This document shows positions 27,124-36,978 of a DNA stretch of 64,000 bases, in pieces (the stretch's first letter is position 1; each line of letters begins with the position of its first letter). This stretch comes from Bacteroidota bacterium (GTDB taxonomy: Bacteria > Bacteroidota > Bacteroidia > B-17B0 > Aurantibacillaceae), in the NCBI GenBank assembly GCA_030681615.1, contig JAUXSA010000089.1:1-64000 (forward strand). Reading direction: 5' to 3'. The notes beneath the pieces are model-generated. The model saw only the letters and a list, made by a program, of their open reading frames with translations. It searched no databases and was not told the origin of the DNA. The position numbers and the translations under genes are program-made.

Positions 27124-29715
27124 TTAGAAATCATCATCGTCATCTTTCTTCTTTTTTGGTTCTAACGTTTTTTTAGGCTGATTATTGTTGGGTTTCTCCA
27201 ATTCAAAGGCCTGGTCTGCCTTATCTTTCTTTTTTGCAGAAACAGAGTCTTTTTTAAACAGCCCAAATTCTTCTTTCAGCAACTGTTTTAAATTTTGTTT
27301 CTCTTCTTTCAGGTCTTTTTTAATGTTCTCTTTTAAACCTTTTCTGTCGTACTTTATGATAGGTTTATCAACTGTACCGGTCATTAATATAAAAGCACTG
27401 CGTTTGTTGTCAGGATCATTCTCTATCGGACCAAACTCTTCGTCTTTGTTTTTGCGTTTTTTAGCAAGCAACTCGCTTATCAATAATTCTATGTGATAAT
27501 TAATATCATTATTAAATGTATGTGTGCCCCAGAAAATAATATTTAAAGCAGAATTTTTTATAGTCGTACTTGGCAAAATAATGGTTTGATTGTTTATTTC
27601 GATGGTGCTTTGCAGGTTTGAGAATTTTATTTTTTGAAGATCCTGTATATCCACAAATTTTGATAAACTCAATAAAGGTTTAAAATCTATCAACTCGCCT
27701 CTATCTATATTTAAATTGATATTTGATCTTACAGAATTAAGATCCGATTCAAGGGCATTGCTCCAGCTCCCTGAAAACTCCACAGTAGCAGTAGCCAAAC
27801 CTTTAATGTTCTTTTCCTGCAACGTATTTTGACCAAAATTATTGAGTTGGTCAAACATGCTGTTTATGTTTATGTTCTTTAGTTTACTTTGCATCACCAC
27901 ATCCAGCTTGCTTCCGGAATTATCGGCAAAGGCATCTATCTCTGCTTCGCCCTGCATGGTATTCAATTTCATATCGCTTACAATTGCCTTTTGATCTTTA
28001 ATTTCAATCTCACCTGTTACAGATTGCGCCTCAAACTTTGCGTAGCTGAATTTTAAAATTGCCGCGTTTAACTTAAATTGAATATTTTTTGGGATCAGTG
28101 GCGCAGTTTTATCTTCAGAAGATTTGTACTTCATCATAAAATCTTCCAGCTTAATATAATTAGAGAATAAATTTCCCGTAATAATTAGTGGCGCGGTTTT
28201 ATCCGATAAATAATTAAATATACCCGGCAGTTTGCCATTTAAAACTATATCCGAACTTCCACGTTTTAATTTAAGATCCTTCACCTCAACCTCACGGTCT
28301 TTTGCAGTTACAGAACAGTTTTCAACTGCAAAAATATTTTCGTCTCCTTTAAATTGTGCTTCCAGGTTTGTAACTGTTGCATCTAAATTCAATTTTACTT
28401 TGGTTGAAAATGTCTGGTCTTTCAAGTCGCTTAACAACCCTTCTATCTCAGAATTTATTTTTAGCTTTCCTTTTAATTTACTCAAAGTATCTATTGGCCA
28501 AAAATTCTGTAGTGTTTCAAGATCCGAAGTTGCATCTACCAATAAATGTATAAAAGGGTTTGAAAAATCATTTATCGAAAGGCTGCCTTTTAGCTCATCA
28601 TTATTTAATTTTAAATAAACGTTTGTAAGGTCGAGCCTGGATGTAGAATTTGTGTACACTAACTTCCCATCCATATTAATATTTTTTGCAGTTGTAGAAG
28701 TAGGCTTGTAGGTTACTTCTGCTTTCTTTATACCAAAATCGCTTCGCAATTCAAAATTTGTTTTACTCGCATAATTAAAACTTCCTTTAGTATAAAACCC
28801 GCCATCACTTTTATAATCGTTGGCTTTTTGTTTTTGATCTTCGGGTAATAAAGATAGAACGGTTGCTATATCAAGATCTGATGCCTCGTAATCGATCTTC
28901 ATTTTTTGCAAACTATCGCCATACAAAAAATTGCCATTTAAATTAAACAGCATAGAGTTTAAACTAAAACTTGTTTCTTCGAGTAAATAATTATTACCGT
29001 TTACTTTAAGGTTAATGTTTAAGTTACAGTTTTTGTTCTTTAAAAAACTTCTTTTGCTTGCTGCAATTTGATTAATTACCAATTTACCTTTTGAGCTCAT
29101 GTCGTATTCAACATCGCTAAAATTTCCTTTAAAGCTTAATTCTTTTATTAAAAGATCGGTCTTAAAAATTCTTGATCGGTCTCTATAAACAACATGACAG
29201 TTTTCAAGTTGAATTAACTCGAGATTGAAGTTAATAGAGTCGTTTTTATTTTCACCGCTTGATTCTTCCCAAAAAATATAATTTGGTTTTCCTGCTTTTG
29301 TTAAGCCCGGTTTTGCTATTGCATTTTTTAGTGTGATCTTTTTAATATCGTACTTTTTATTCCAGAGGTCGCTGATATTAAAATGCAGGTTAAGCTGTTC
29401 GGCAAACAACAGTGTATCGCGCTTTTTAATTTTTAGTGCCTCCAGCATTAAAACATTTTTAAACTCCATCGAACAATCAGGAAATGTTTTTAGAATTGTT
29501 AGATCAATATTTTTCGGGTCTATAGTAACCTCCGACTTAAGGTGTTTATTGATCTCTCCAAGCAAAGCTGCTTTTACTTCATCCTGGTAAATAAACAAAA
29601 GACTAACTAACGTCACGCAAATTAAAACAAAGGTAAGGGCCAGGTAAAAAATGGTTTTTACTATCCGTTTAAGTACGGACTTCTTTTTAGGGGCTATTTC
29701 TGGGGTATTTTCCAA
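27124..29715 (-). CDS. AsmA-like envelope protein
   Basis: 863 residues. A single N-terminal membrane span (about 18-42, LALTFVLICVTLVSLLFIY) anchors a very long beta-rich periplasmic part with repeated patterns such as LDLTNVYLKLNNDELKGSLS and KDLKLKRGSSDIVLNGKLPG. These are the marks of the AsmA/TamB/YicH group, implicated in phospholipid transport between membranes or in outer-membrane assembly. The C-terminus (about 790-863) is highly charged, rich in Lys and Asp, and ends DDDDDF. A TAGTTTTA box at 29731-29738 lies 16 bases upstream of the ATG. Individual function cannot be deduced. Confidence 0.85.
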   Translation of the reverse strand: MENTPEIAPKKKSVLKRIVKTIFYLALTFVLICVTLVSLLFIYQDEVKAALLGEINKHLKSEVTIDPKNIDLTILKTFPDCSMEFKNVLMLEALKIKKRDTLLFAEQLNLHFNISDLWNKKYDIKKITLKNAIAKPGLTKAGKPNYIFWEESSGENKNDSINFNLELIQLENCHVVYRDRSRIFKTDLLIKELSFKGNFSDVEYDMSSKGKLVINQIAASKRSFLKNKNCNLNINLKVNGNNYLLEETSFSLNSMLFNLNGNFLYGDSLQKMKIDYEASDLDIATVLSLLPEDQKQKANDYKSDGGFYTKGSFNYASKTNFELRSDFGIKKAEVTYKPTSTTAKNINMDGKLVYTNSTSRLDLTNVYLKLNNDELKGSLSINDFSNPFIHLLVDATSDLETLQNFWPIDTLSKLKGKLKINSEIEGLLSDLKDQTFSTKVKLNLDATVTNLEAQFKGDENIFAVENCSVTAKDREVEVKDLKLKRGSSDIVLNGKLPGIFNYLSDKTAPLIITGNLFSNYIKLEDFMMKYKSSEDKTAPLIPKNIQFKLNAAILKFSYAKFEAQSVTGEIEIKDQKAIVSDMKLNTMQGEAEIDAFADNSGSKLDVVMQSKLKNININSMFDQLNNFGQNTLQEKNIKGLATATVEFSGSWSNALESDLNSVRSNINLNIDRGELIDFKPLLSLSKFVDIQDLQKIKFSNLQSTIEINNQTIILPSTTIKNSALNIIFWGTHTFNNDINYHIELLISELLAKKRKNKDEEFGPIENDPDNKRSAFILMTGTVDKPIIKYDRKGLKENIKKDLKEEKQNLKQLLKEEFGLFKKDSVSAKKKDKADQAFELEKPNNNQPKKTLEPKKKKDDDDDF

Positions 29716-29838
29716 TAAGGTAAATTTCAGTAAAACTATAACTCCTATTAAGGTTTAAGTTACTAGAAATAAACAATTGGCTTTTTATAAAATTATAGTG
29801 TGAAACGCCTAAATTCTCACAATTTAATACAAAAAACT

Positions 29839-31014
29839 TTAATCAATGATGAGTTTTTGCGAAAAAGTATCTTGTGGGTCAGATCCCGAAATGAGATAAA
29901 TTCCTTTTACAAATTCTGCTTTTGAAATTTCGATCATTGCAGGAGCATCAGCATTCAAGCTGATCTCTTTCACCAGCCGCCCGGTGATATCATAAATAGC
30001 AGCGGTTTTACTCAGCGGTTTTTTTTCGTAGCCTATCTTTATTGCATCAGCTGTTTGATTTACCCATATGGCCGAAGCCGCTTTGTTTTTGAAGTTGATC
30101 GTTATTGTTTTATGAATATCCACTGAACCATCTCTGTCAACATTCTTTAACCGGTAATAGTTTATGCCCTGATCGGGCGCATAGTCATAATTAAAGTAGG
30201 ACAGATTATTTTCTCCATTCACATTTGCAAGTGAATAAACGGTGTTCAGCGGTACGAATACAATTCCATCTACACTTTTTTCCAGCAAATAATACTCAAC
30301 ATTCCTTTCGCTTGCAACACTCCACTTTAACAAAACTTTGTCTTCTAAAGGTTCTGCATAAAAATCTTTTAAACTTATTGGAAGAACGCCATTGCAACCA
30401 GGGCCACAAGTACCGCTTAGGTTTACAGTAAAAGTAATGAGTTCGTCAGAGCGATTAGATTGTCCGCCGATATTAAAAGAGCCGCCTGTTAAGATCATTT
30501 GCACCGTGCCGTCGGAATTAGCGCAACCCCCAATTAAACTGGAAACGCCTGTGGTGTATGTTCCGAGCGCAGTATATGCGCCGCATGTACCAACATTTAC
30601 AATCATAGTTGAACCCTGAGCAATAACAAGGCCGCCCGTGTTTGTAATAAAAATATCGTCACCCGAATCCATACCACAATTGCTGCATCCGGTGCCTGAA
30701 GGGTTTATAGGGGCGCCAAAATAGTTTCTCTTCATGAATTGTGCAGTAATTGTAGCTGTGCAGCCGGCGGGCAATGAATAATTTGTTGAATAATTATCTG
30801 TTGTACCGCCCCCAAGTACAGAAGTACCGCATGCTGTTGGCGAAAACGCAGGAACATACAGCGAGGCTAAATTGCAATAATTAGCGCCATTACCACAACC
30901 AGCCAAAGCATTTTGATTTATCATAGCCCCACTTATATTGCAACCAGAAAAAGAGACCTGGCAGAAGGAATGGGTAACTATCAAAAATAAAAATATAATA
31001 TAAACTTTTCTCAT
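29839..31014 (-). CDS. secreted protein with type IX sorting domain (type A)
   Basis: 391 residues with signal peptide MRKVYIIFLFLIVTHSFC. Residues 20-210 are rich in Cys, Gly, Thr and Asn, look disulphide-bonded, and have no known catalytic motif. From about residue 215 (LPISLKDFYAEPLEDKVLLK) there is an Ig-like module of the kind placed before sorting domains. The last about 80 residues end with AAIYDITGRLVKEISL, then FVKGIYLISG and SQKLIID, a type A CTD. It should cross the outer membrane through the T9SS and be attached to the surface or released. The substrate-specific role is unknown. Confidence 0.88.
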   Translation of the reverse strand: MRKVYIIFLFLIVTHSFCQVSFSGCNISGAMINQNALAGCGNGANYCNLASLYVPAFSPTACGTSVLGGGTTDNYSTNYSLPAGCTATITAQFMKRNYFGAPINPSGTGCSNCGMDSGDDIFITNTGGLVIAQGSTMIVNVGTCGAYTALGTYTTGVSSLIGGCANSDGTVQMILTGGSFNIGGQSNRSDELITFTVNLSGTCGPGCNGVLPISLKDFYAEPLEDKVLLKWSVASERNVEYYLLEKSVDGIVFVPLNTVYSLANVNGENNLSYFNYDYAPDQGINYYRLKNVDRDGSVDIHKTITINFKNKAASAIWVNQTADAIKIGYEKKPLSKTAAIYDITGRLVKEISLNADAPAMIEISKAEFVKGIYLISGSDPQDTFSQKLIID

Positions 31015-31281
31015 TCTGTTTTTATAACAGTAAATTAAAAAAGCGGTTAAGGTTTACTTTGATTTCGAGACGAAAGATCAAATTCCTTTAGGGTGTTCAC
31101 TTCTTGTTTAAGTGCAGATCAAATTTAGGACTTTTAGGTAAGATACATTGTTTAGATATATTAAGTAAATATTAACTTTTTTCCTTAATATTTACTAAAA
31201 CATGATCTTATTTCATGCTTTTATTGTTAAAATTGGCTTTTGTAATTTTCAATCTGTTGCAAATTTTGTAAATTTAATGCT

Positions 31282-31893
31282 ATGAAAAAAGCAGCATTAT
31301 TTCTATCCCTTATTATTGTTTCGGTATTAACTTTTTCGTTCGTTAATTCTCCTCCTGAAGAGCTGGCTATTAACGCCCCCATCCCACAAGGCGATTATAA
31401 AATGAAAGATGTAAGTGGTAAAACGGTTTCTTTGAACGAAATTAAAACCGCAAAAGGGTTATTGGTTATTTTTAGTTGCAATACCTGCCCTTATGTAAAG
31501 TTAAGTGAAACCCGTATTAAAGAATATTCAGATTATTGTTTAGCAAATGGTATTGGTTGTGCTTTAATTAACAGTAATGAAGCGCAGCGTACCGAAGATG
31601 ATAGTTTTGATAAAATGTCGGCATACTTTGCTGCACAAAAATTAAAATGTACTTATGCGGTTGACGAAAAAAGTCAATTGGCAAACGCTTTTGGTGCAAC
31701 ACGCACTCCTCAATGTTTTTTATTTAATGCAAAAGGTTTAGTTTATAAGGGTGCTATTGATGATAATGTAAAAGATGCAGCAGCAGTTAAAGCGCCATAT
31801 CTTAAAGAGGCTTTGGCTTCTTTACTTAAGAACGAAACTCCTAAAACACAGGAAACCAAATCTATTGGCTGTACTATTAAACGTGTAGAATAA
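31282..31893 (+). CDS. exported thioredoxin-like/redoxin protein
   Basis: 203 residues with a signal peptide (about 1-24, MKKAALFLSLIIVSVLTFSF). Residues 30-180 form a thioredoxin fold of the AhpC/TSA-redoxin group. The redox pair Cys66-Cys69 is in SCNTCPYVK and the cis-Pro in ATRTPQCF. It is probably periplasmic and acts in thiol-disulphide exchange or as a peroxidase-like enzyme. It has a further Cys in KLKCTY and one near the C-terminus. It stands alone, followed by an inverted-repeat element. Confidence 0.85.
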   Translation: MKKAALFLSLIIVSVLTFSFVNSPPEELAINAPIPQGDYKMKDVSGKTVSLNEIKTAKGLLVIFSCNTCPYVKLSETRIKEYSDYCLANGIGCALINSNEAQRTEDDSFDKMSAYFAAQKLKCTYAVDEKSQLANAFGATRTPQCFLFNAKGLVYKGAIDDNVKDAAAVKAPYLKEALASLLKNETPKTQETKSIGCTIKRVE

Positions 31894-31905
31894 TCCTACA
31901 AGTTT

Positions 31906-32251
<346 letters not shown>

Positions 32252-32260
32252 ATCCGAATT

Positions 32261-34273
32261 ATGTCAGCAATAACAGGTGTTTCATTTAAAGAATTAATAT
32301 TACAGGGCATACCGGAACAGTTACCGGAAGCAAAACCCTACGACAGCAATATCAACCACGCGCCAAAACGTAAAGACAGTTTAAATGCTGAAGAAAAAAA
32401 ATTAGCTATCCGCAACGCATTACGTTATTTCGATCCAAAACATCATGCAGTTTTAGCAAAAGAATTTGCGTACGAATTAAAAACATATGGCCGTGTTTAC
32501 ATGCACCGTTTTAGACCCGACTATAAAATTTACGCACGACCAATTAATGAGTATCCGCATAAAAGCATACAGGCAGCGGCTATTATGCACATGCTTAGTA
32601 ATAATTTAGATCATGCTGTTGCACAACATCCGCACGAATTAATTACATATGGTGGTAATGGTTCTGTTTTTCAGAACTGGGCGCAGTATTTATTAACCAT
32701 GCAATATTTAGCAATAATGACCAACGAACAAACCTTAGTTCTATACAGCGGTCATCCTATGGGTTTATTTCCATCGCACAAAGATGCGCCAAGGGTTGTT
32801 GTTACAAATGGTATGATGATACCAAATTATAGCAAGCCTGATGACTGGGAAAAATTTAACGCTTTAGGCGTAACACAATACGGGCAAATGACTGCCGGTA
32901 GTTTTATGTATATTGGCCCACAAGGCATTGTACACGGCACAACCATAACCGTTATGAATGCGGCCCGTAAAAAATTCCATACCGAAGAAGAACGTAAAGG
33001 TAAATTATTTGTTACCTGTGGTCTTGGTGGTATGAGCGGCGCGCAGCCTAAAGCCGCAAAAATTGCCGGACTGGTTTCTGTTACTGCGGAGATAAATCCA
33101 AAAGCAGTTGTGACAAGACACAGCCAGGGTTGGGTAGACGAAGTTTTTCCTGATCTTGATAAATTGATAGTTCGCATTAAAAACGCACAAAAAAATAAAG
33201 AAGCGGTAAGTTTAGCTTACCAGGGAAATGCCGTTGACCTTTGGGAAAAATTATTAAAGGAAAATATTTTAGTGGATATTGGTACCGATCAATCGTCGCT
33301 ACACAATCCGTGGGCGGGTGGTTATTATCCACAAGGGCTTAGCTATGAAGAATCAAACAAACTCATGGCAGAGAACCCTGCTAAATTTAAAGAAGAAGTT
33401 CAAAAAACATTACGCGCACATGCCGATTGTATAAATAAATTTGCCGCAAAAGGCATGTACTTTTTTGATTATGGTAATGCCTTTTTATTAGAAGCAAGCC
33501 GTGCCGGTGCAGATATTTTAGAAAAGAACGGCGACTTTAAATACAAAAGTTATGTTCAGGATATTTTAGGGCCTATGTGTTTTGATTATGGCTTTGGTCC
33601 GTTCCGTTGGGTGTGTACCAGTGCAAACGAGAACGACCTTAGAAAAACAGATGAGTTAGCATTAACTGTATTAGAAGAAATTTATAAAACAGCACCAAAA
33701 GAAATTCAACAACAGTTAATGGATAATATTTTGTGGATAAAGAATGCCATGCAAAATAATTTAGTTGTTGGTTCGCAGGCGCGTATCTTATACGCCGATA
33801 GTGAAGGCAGAATTAAAGTTGCAAAAGCAATTAACAAGGCCATTAAAGAGGGAAAAATTACTGCGCCGGTTGTTTTAGGAAGAGATCATCATGATGTGAG
33901 TGGAACTGATAGTCCTTACAGAGAAACCTCTAATATTTATGATGGCAGTAAGTTTACTGCAGACATGGCCGTGCAAAATTTTGTAGGTGATGCGTTTAGA
34001 GGCGCAACATGGATAAGTTTACATAATGGTGGTGGTGTTGGTTGGGGCGAAGTTATAAACGGTGGTTTTGGTCTGGTGTTGGATGGAACCGATGATGCCG
34101 AAAGAAGATTAGAACAAATGTTATTCTGGGATGTAAATAACGGGATCTCGAGAAGAGCCTGGGCGCGTAATGATGAAGCTCTTTTTGCCATTAAACGCGA
34201 AATGGAACGAACACCGAATTTGAAGGTTACGCTTCCGAATTTGGTAGACGATAGTTTGTTGGAAGGATTATAG
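32261..34273 (+). CDS. hutU: urocanate hydratase
   Basis: 670 residues, the longer form common in Bacteroidota. It adds water to urocanate to give imidazolonepropionate, the second step of histidine breakdown, with tightly bound NAD+ as electrophile. Visible are the NAD site CGLGGMSGAQPKAAKIAG and the conserved DYGFGPFRWVCTS, in which Cys452 corresponds to the family cysteine. TYGGNGSVFQNW and SGHPMGLFPSH are also typical. It follows the DUF5522 gene closely. No hutH, hutI or hutG gene is within the window, so the pathway is split in this genome or lies elsewhere. Confidence 0.96.
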   Translation: MSAITGVSFKELILQGIPEQLPEAKPYDSNINHAPKRKDSLNAEEKKLAIRNALRYFDPKHHAVLAKEFAYELKTYGRVYMHRFRPDYKIYARPINEYPHKSIQAAAIMHMLSNNLDHAVAQHPHELITYGGNGSVFQNWAQYLLTMQYLAIMTNEQTLVLYSGHPMGLFPSHKDAPRVVVTNGMMIPNYSKPDDWEKFNALGVTQYGQMTAGSFMYIGPQGIVHGTTITVMNAARKKFHTEEERKGKLFVTCGLGGMSGAQPKAAKIAGLVSVTAEINPKAVVTRHSQGWVDEVFPDLDKLIVRIKNAQKNKEAVSLAYQGNAVDLWEKLLKENILVDIGTDQSSLHNPWAGGYYPQGLSYEESNKLMAENPAKFKEEVQKTLRAHADCINKFAAKGMYFFDYGNAFLLEASRAGADILEKNGDFKYKSYVQDILGPMCFDYGFGPFRWVCTSANENDLRKTDELALTVLEEIYKTAPKEIQQQLMDNILWIKNAMQNNLVVGSQARILYADSEGRIKVAKAINKAIKEGKITAPVVLGRDHHDVSGTDSPYRETSNIYDGSKFTADMAVQNFVGDAFRGATWISLHNGGGVGWGEVINGGFGLVLDGTDDAERRLEQMLFWDVNNGISRRAWARNDEALFAIKREMERTPNLKVTLPNLVDDSLLEGL

Positions 34274-34304
34274 TTTTGGCATAAAGATTGAACGACATTA
34301 ATTA

Positions 34305-35114
34305 ATGACAGCTTCAAAAAGCATAATCGAGATCTATAAGGAAGAGCAAAACTCTTTTTTAAAACATCTTCGTAAGGCTAAGGATCTTGAGGAGTCTCAA
34401 GTTCATAAATTGCGGGTAGATATTAAAAACCTACGCGTGTTAGCGGCACTTTTAAAAATTATTGCGCCTAAAAAAAGGTTTAGTCCAAAACCTTTACTCC
34501 TTTTATTATCCCCTGTTTTTAAAAAAGCAGGAAAAATAAGGACCGCTACACTTAATCTTAAACTAATACAGCATTACAAGTCGCCGGCAATGCTAACGTT
34601 TAAAGCACACATTAAAGATCAGATAAAGGGTGCAGAAGTGGGTTTGGTAAAGGAAATTAAAAGCTTCAAAAAAAAGAAATTACAAGCGCTTAGCAAAACA
34701 CATGTTTCACTTTTTAAAAAGCAAAAGGCCGAAAAAATTAACCAAAAAATTAAATTGCTTTTTGAAGATGAGTTAGTAAAAGTAAAATCTCATTTACTAG
34801 AAATGAATAATGATGAGAATCTTCATTCAATTAGAAAAGAACTGAAAATAATAAAAAACCTTGCTTCTATTTTAAAAAAGATCGCCCCGGAAAACCCTAT
34901 ACCGGCTTCCATAAAAAAAATTGAAAGTACTTATGAAAAAATAGGTAAATGGCATGATGATACAGTATTAATAGAAGCTATTGAAAAGTTTGTGAATTCC
35001 CATAATAAAATAAAACCACAGTTAAAAACCATAACTGCTCTTGAGAAATTAAAAGAAAAAAACCACATGGATAGACTTTACATTACAAAAAAACTGAGGG
35101 CTGGCCTGTTATGA
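34305..35114 (+). CDS. CHAD domain protein
   Basis: 269 residues, very rich in Lys (isoelectric point clearly basic). Two helical repeats carry the CHAD signature: VHKLRVDIKNLRVLAALLKI (about residues 29-50) and LHSIRKELKIIKNLASILKK (about 168-188). The closing segment is IGKWHDDTVLIEAI. CHAD proteins bind inorganic polyphosphate through conserved His, Lys and Arg residues, and several localise to polyphosphate granules. No CYTH domain is fused here. It ends in a strong terminator and faces the PiT phosphate transporter and phosphate-type porin on the opposite strand, which fits a phosphate or polyphosphate theme. Confidence 0.85.
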   Translation: MTASKSIIEIYKEEQNSFLKHLRKAKDLEESQVHKLRVDIKNLRVLAALLKIIAPKKRFSPKPLLLLLSPVFKKAGKIRTATLNLKLIQHYKSPAMLTFKAHIKDQIKGAEVGLVKEIKSFKKKKLQALSKTHVSLFKKQKAEKINQKIKLLFEDELVKVKSHLLEMNNDENLHSIRKELKIIKNLASILKKIAPENPIPASIKKIESTYEKIGKWHDDTVLIEAIEKFVNSHNKIKPQLKTITALEKLKEKNHMDRLYITKKLRAGLL

Positions 35115-35125
35115 ATTCTTTAAAC

Positions 35126-35159
35126 AAAAAACCCGCTCACGTGTAGTAAGCGGGTTTTT
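35126..35159 (+). terminator. rho-independent terminator after the CHAD gene
   Basis: The arms AAAAACCCGCT and AGCGGGTTTTT pair perfectly around an 11-base loop, with the T tail built into the 3' arm. It ends the hutU-CHAD strand unit. Confidence 0.85.
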
Positions 35160-35207
35160 GATTTGTCCAGTTCGCTATTTTTGAGATAGCAAAATTGACG
35201 GTATTTA

Positions 35208-35354
35208 TTATTTACGCTTTTGTGTTAGATCTTTTTTAAGATCAGCGTTTTGTTTTTTATTCTTATCCGTTTCTTTTTGATGCGTTGTTGCGTCGTGTGA
35301 TGGAGCCGCTTTCTTAATGCGTTCTCTTGCATCATCTCTTCCTTGTCTTGGCAT
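35208..35354 (-). CDS. 48-residue basic hydrophilic protein
   Basis: ATG at 35354 to TAA at 35208-35210. The sequence begins MPRQGRDDARERIKKAAPSH and ends DLKKDLTQKRK. It is almost free of hydrophobic residues and carries about 15 Lys/Arg, so it is probably disordered and nucleic-acid or polyanion binding. A TATTTTTG box with a TTG about 15 bases before it lies 50 bases upstream, and there are terminators on both sides. It is likely to be missed by length cut-offs. Function unknown; coding status is inferred from the promoter, the clean start/stop and the composition. Confidence 0.5.
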   Translation of the reverse strand: MPRQGRDDARERIKKAAPSHDATTHQKETDKNKKQNADLKKDLTQKRK

Positions 35355-35403
35355 ATTTTCTATTTTTAATTGTTTCTTATACTAATGCCGGCAAGAAGCA
35401 GGC

Positions 35404-35411
35404 CAAAAATA
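35404..35411 (-). promoter_or_regulatory. -7 box (TATTTTTG) for the 48-residue gene
   Basis: An exact TAnnTTTG on the minus strand, with TTG at 35429-35427 as a possible -33 element. It lies just downstream of the PiT terminator, so it would drive only the small gene. Confidence 0.4.
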
Positions 35412-35452
35412 TATTTTATTATTAATCAATAAGTTAAATATTGGGCAAAAAA

Positions 35453-35480
35453 AGATCTGTGTATTTACATACACAGATCT
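35453..35480 (-). terminator. rho-independent terminator of the PiT gene
   Basis: A perfect 12-base stem (AGATCTGTGTAT / ATACACAGATCT) with a four-base loop. On the minus strand seven T follow. It lies 30 bases after the PiT stop codon. Confidence 0.88.
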
Positions 35481-35509
35481 GTAAAGCATTTCTACAATAA
35501 ACAATAAAA

Positions 35510-36913
35510 TTATAGAATAGCGCGGAACAATAAGAACAAGCCTCCCGATAAAATAATTGTTACCGGTAAGGTAAGTAACCATGCCAAAGCAATGGTTTTA
35601 ATAGTTCCTTTTTGTAAATTCTTTAATCCTTTTTTAGCAACCATTGAGCCGGCAATACCCGAAGATAACATGTGCGTGGTTGAAACAGGAACGCCATACG
35701 CTGATGCCATACCAATACCCATTGATGCAACTAACTCGGCGCTGGCGCCTTGCGCGTAACTCATGTGTTGTTTACCAATTTTTTCGCCAACTGTTTTTAC
35801 AATACGTTTCCAACCCACCATTGTACCAAGCCCTAAACATAAAGAGACAATTATAATTACCCATGACGGCGCATACTCTATTAATTTTTTAGTGGCTTTT
35901 ATTTCGTGGTTTAGTTCTTTTATTTCGTTGGCGCTTAAGGTTAAGTTGCCGCCTTTAATTATTTTATCGGTATTCTTGGTGATCTTGATAACATCTTTTC
36001 TTAAAGAAAAACGTTCCTTCAAACCAACTTCATCGGAGTTAAATTTATTAACTGTAACTTCTTCAAAATGGTCGGAGTACTTCATGACCTCAGCATACAG
36101 TATCTTTTCTTTTTTTGCAAGTACCGTAGTGTCGGCTTTTGCCATTAATAATTCTATTTTATTTACATTACCGTTAACGCTTTGCAGATTGACGCTCGCG
36201 TCTATTGCAAACTGGCCTGGTAAAATGGCAATTAAGATGAGCATAATTAAACCCACACCTTTTTGTCCATCGTTCTGCCCATGAAAAAAACTTACCAGTC
36301 CACAAGTGATCCATAATAACATGCGGATCCAGATAGGCGGCATTTTTCCGGGAATTGGTTCTTTATATATTATTTCATTTTTTATAAAACGCTTAAAAAT
36401 AAACATCATAATAATAGCCACTGAAAAACCAATTAATGGCGATAACAATAATGCCAAACCGGTGTCTTTTGCTTTATCCCAGTTAACAGCTGTAAGACCA
36501 AGATCGCCGGGCAGGAAAGCAAAGGCCAAACCAATTCCTAAAATTGAACCAATTAATGTGTGTGAGCTGGATGAAGGAATGCCAAAATACCAGGTACCAA
36601 AATTCCATATAATAGCACTTATTAATAATGCCAATATCATTGCAACACCATGATATGGATTGCTATCTACCAAAGCATCCATTGGTAATAAGTTTACAAT
36701 GCCCATAGCCACTGCAATACCACCTAACATAACTCCTGTAAAATTTAAGATACCGCTGTATACTACGGCTACAGTAGGTTTCATTGAGTTTGTATAAATA
36801 ACAGTGGCTACCGCGTTTGCAGTATCATGAAAACCATTAATAAATTCAAAAAAACAGGCTGCTAAAAGGCAAATTATTAATAAAACAGTAAGTGTAGTAT
36901 CTAATCCAAACAT
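35510..36913 (-). CDS. pit: inorganic phosphate transporter, PiT family
   Basis: 467 residues with about ten membrane spans. The two PiT signatures are visible: GFHDTANAVATVIYTNSMKP (near 25-45) and, in the second half, ELVASMGIGMASAYGVPVST with the following TTHMLSSG. The GQNDGQKGVGLIM element is also typical. A central hydrophilic domain of about 100 residues (about 245-345) is cytoplasmic or periplasmic and helical. It imports phosphate as metal-phosphate with protons. A TACTTTTA box ends 17 bases upstream of its ATG, and a porin gene lies 65 bases upstream on the same strand. Confidence 0.95.
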   Translation of the reverse strand: MFGLDTTLTVLLIICLLAACFFEFINGFHDTANAVATVIYTNSMKPTVAVVYSGILNFTGVMLGGIAVAMGIVNLLPMDALVDSNPYHGVAMILALLISAIIWNFGTWYFGIPSSSSHTLIGSILGIGLAFAFLPGDLGLTAVNWDKAKDTGLALLLSPLIGFSVAIIMMFIFKRFIKNEIIYKEPIPGKMPPIWIRMLLWITCGLVSFFHGQNDGQKGVGLIMLILIAILPGQFAIDASVNLQSVNGNVNKIELLMAKADTTVLAKKEKILYAEVMKYSDHFEEVTVNKFNSDEVGLKERFSLRKDVIKITKNTDKIIKGGNLTLSANEIKELNHEIKATKKLIEYAPSWVIIIVSLCLGLGTMVGWKRIVKTVGEKIGKQHMSYAQGASAELVASMGIGMASAYGVPVSTTHMLSSGIAGSMVAKKGLKNLQKGTIKTIALAWLLTLPVTIILSGGLFLLFRAIL

Positions 36914-36929
36914 AAACGGAAATTTTAGC

Positions 36930-36937
36930 TAAAAGTA
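36930..36937 (-). promoter_or_regulatory. -7-like box (TACTTTTA) upstream of pit
   Basis: TAnnTTTA on the minus strand, ending 17 bases before the ATG. It suggests pit can be transcribed independently of the upstream porin. Confidence 0.25.
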
Positions 36938-36978
36938 TTTATTAATAATCGTGACAATGTTAATTTATTGTTACCATT

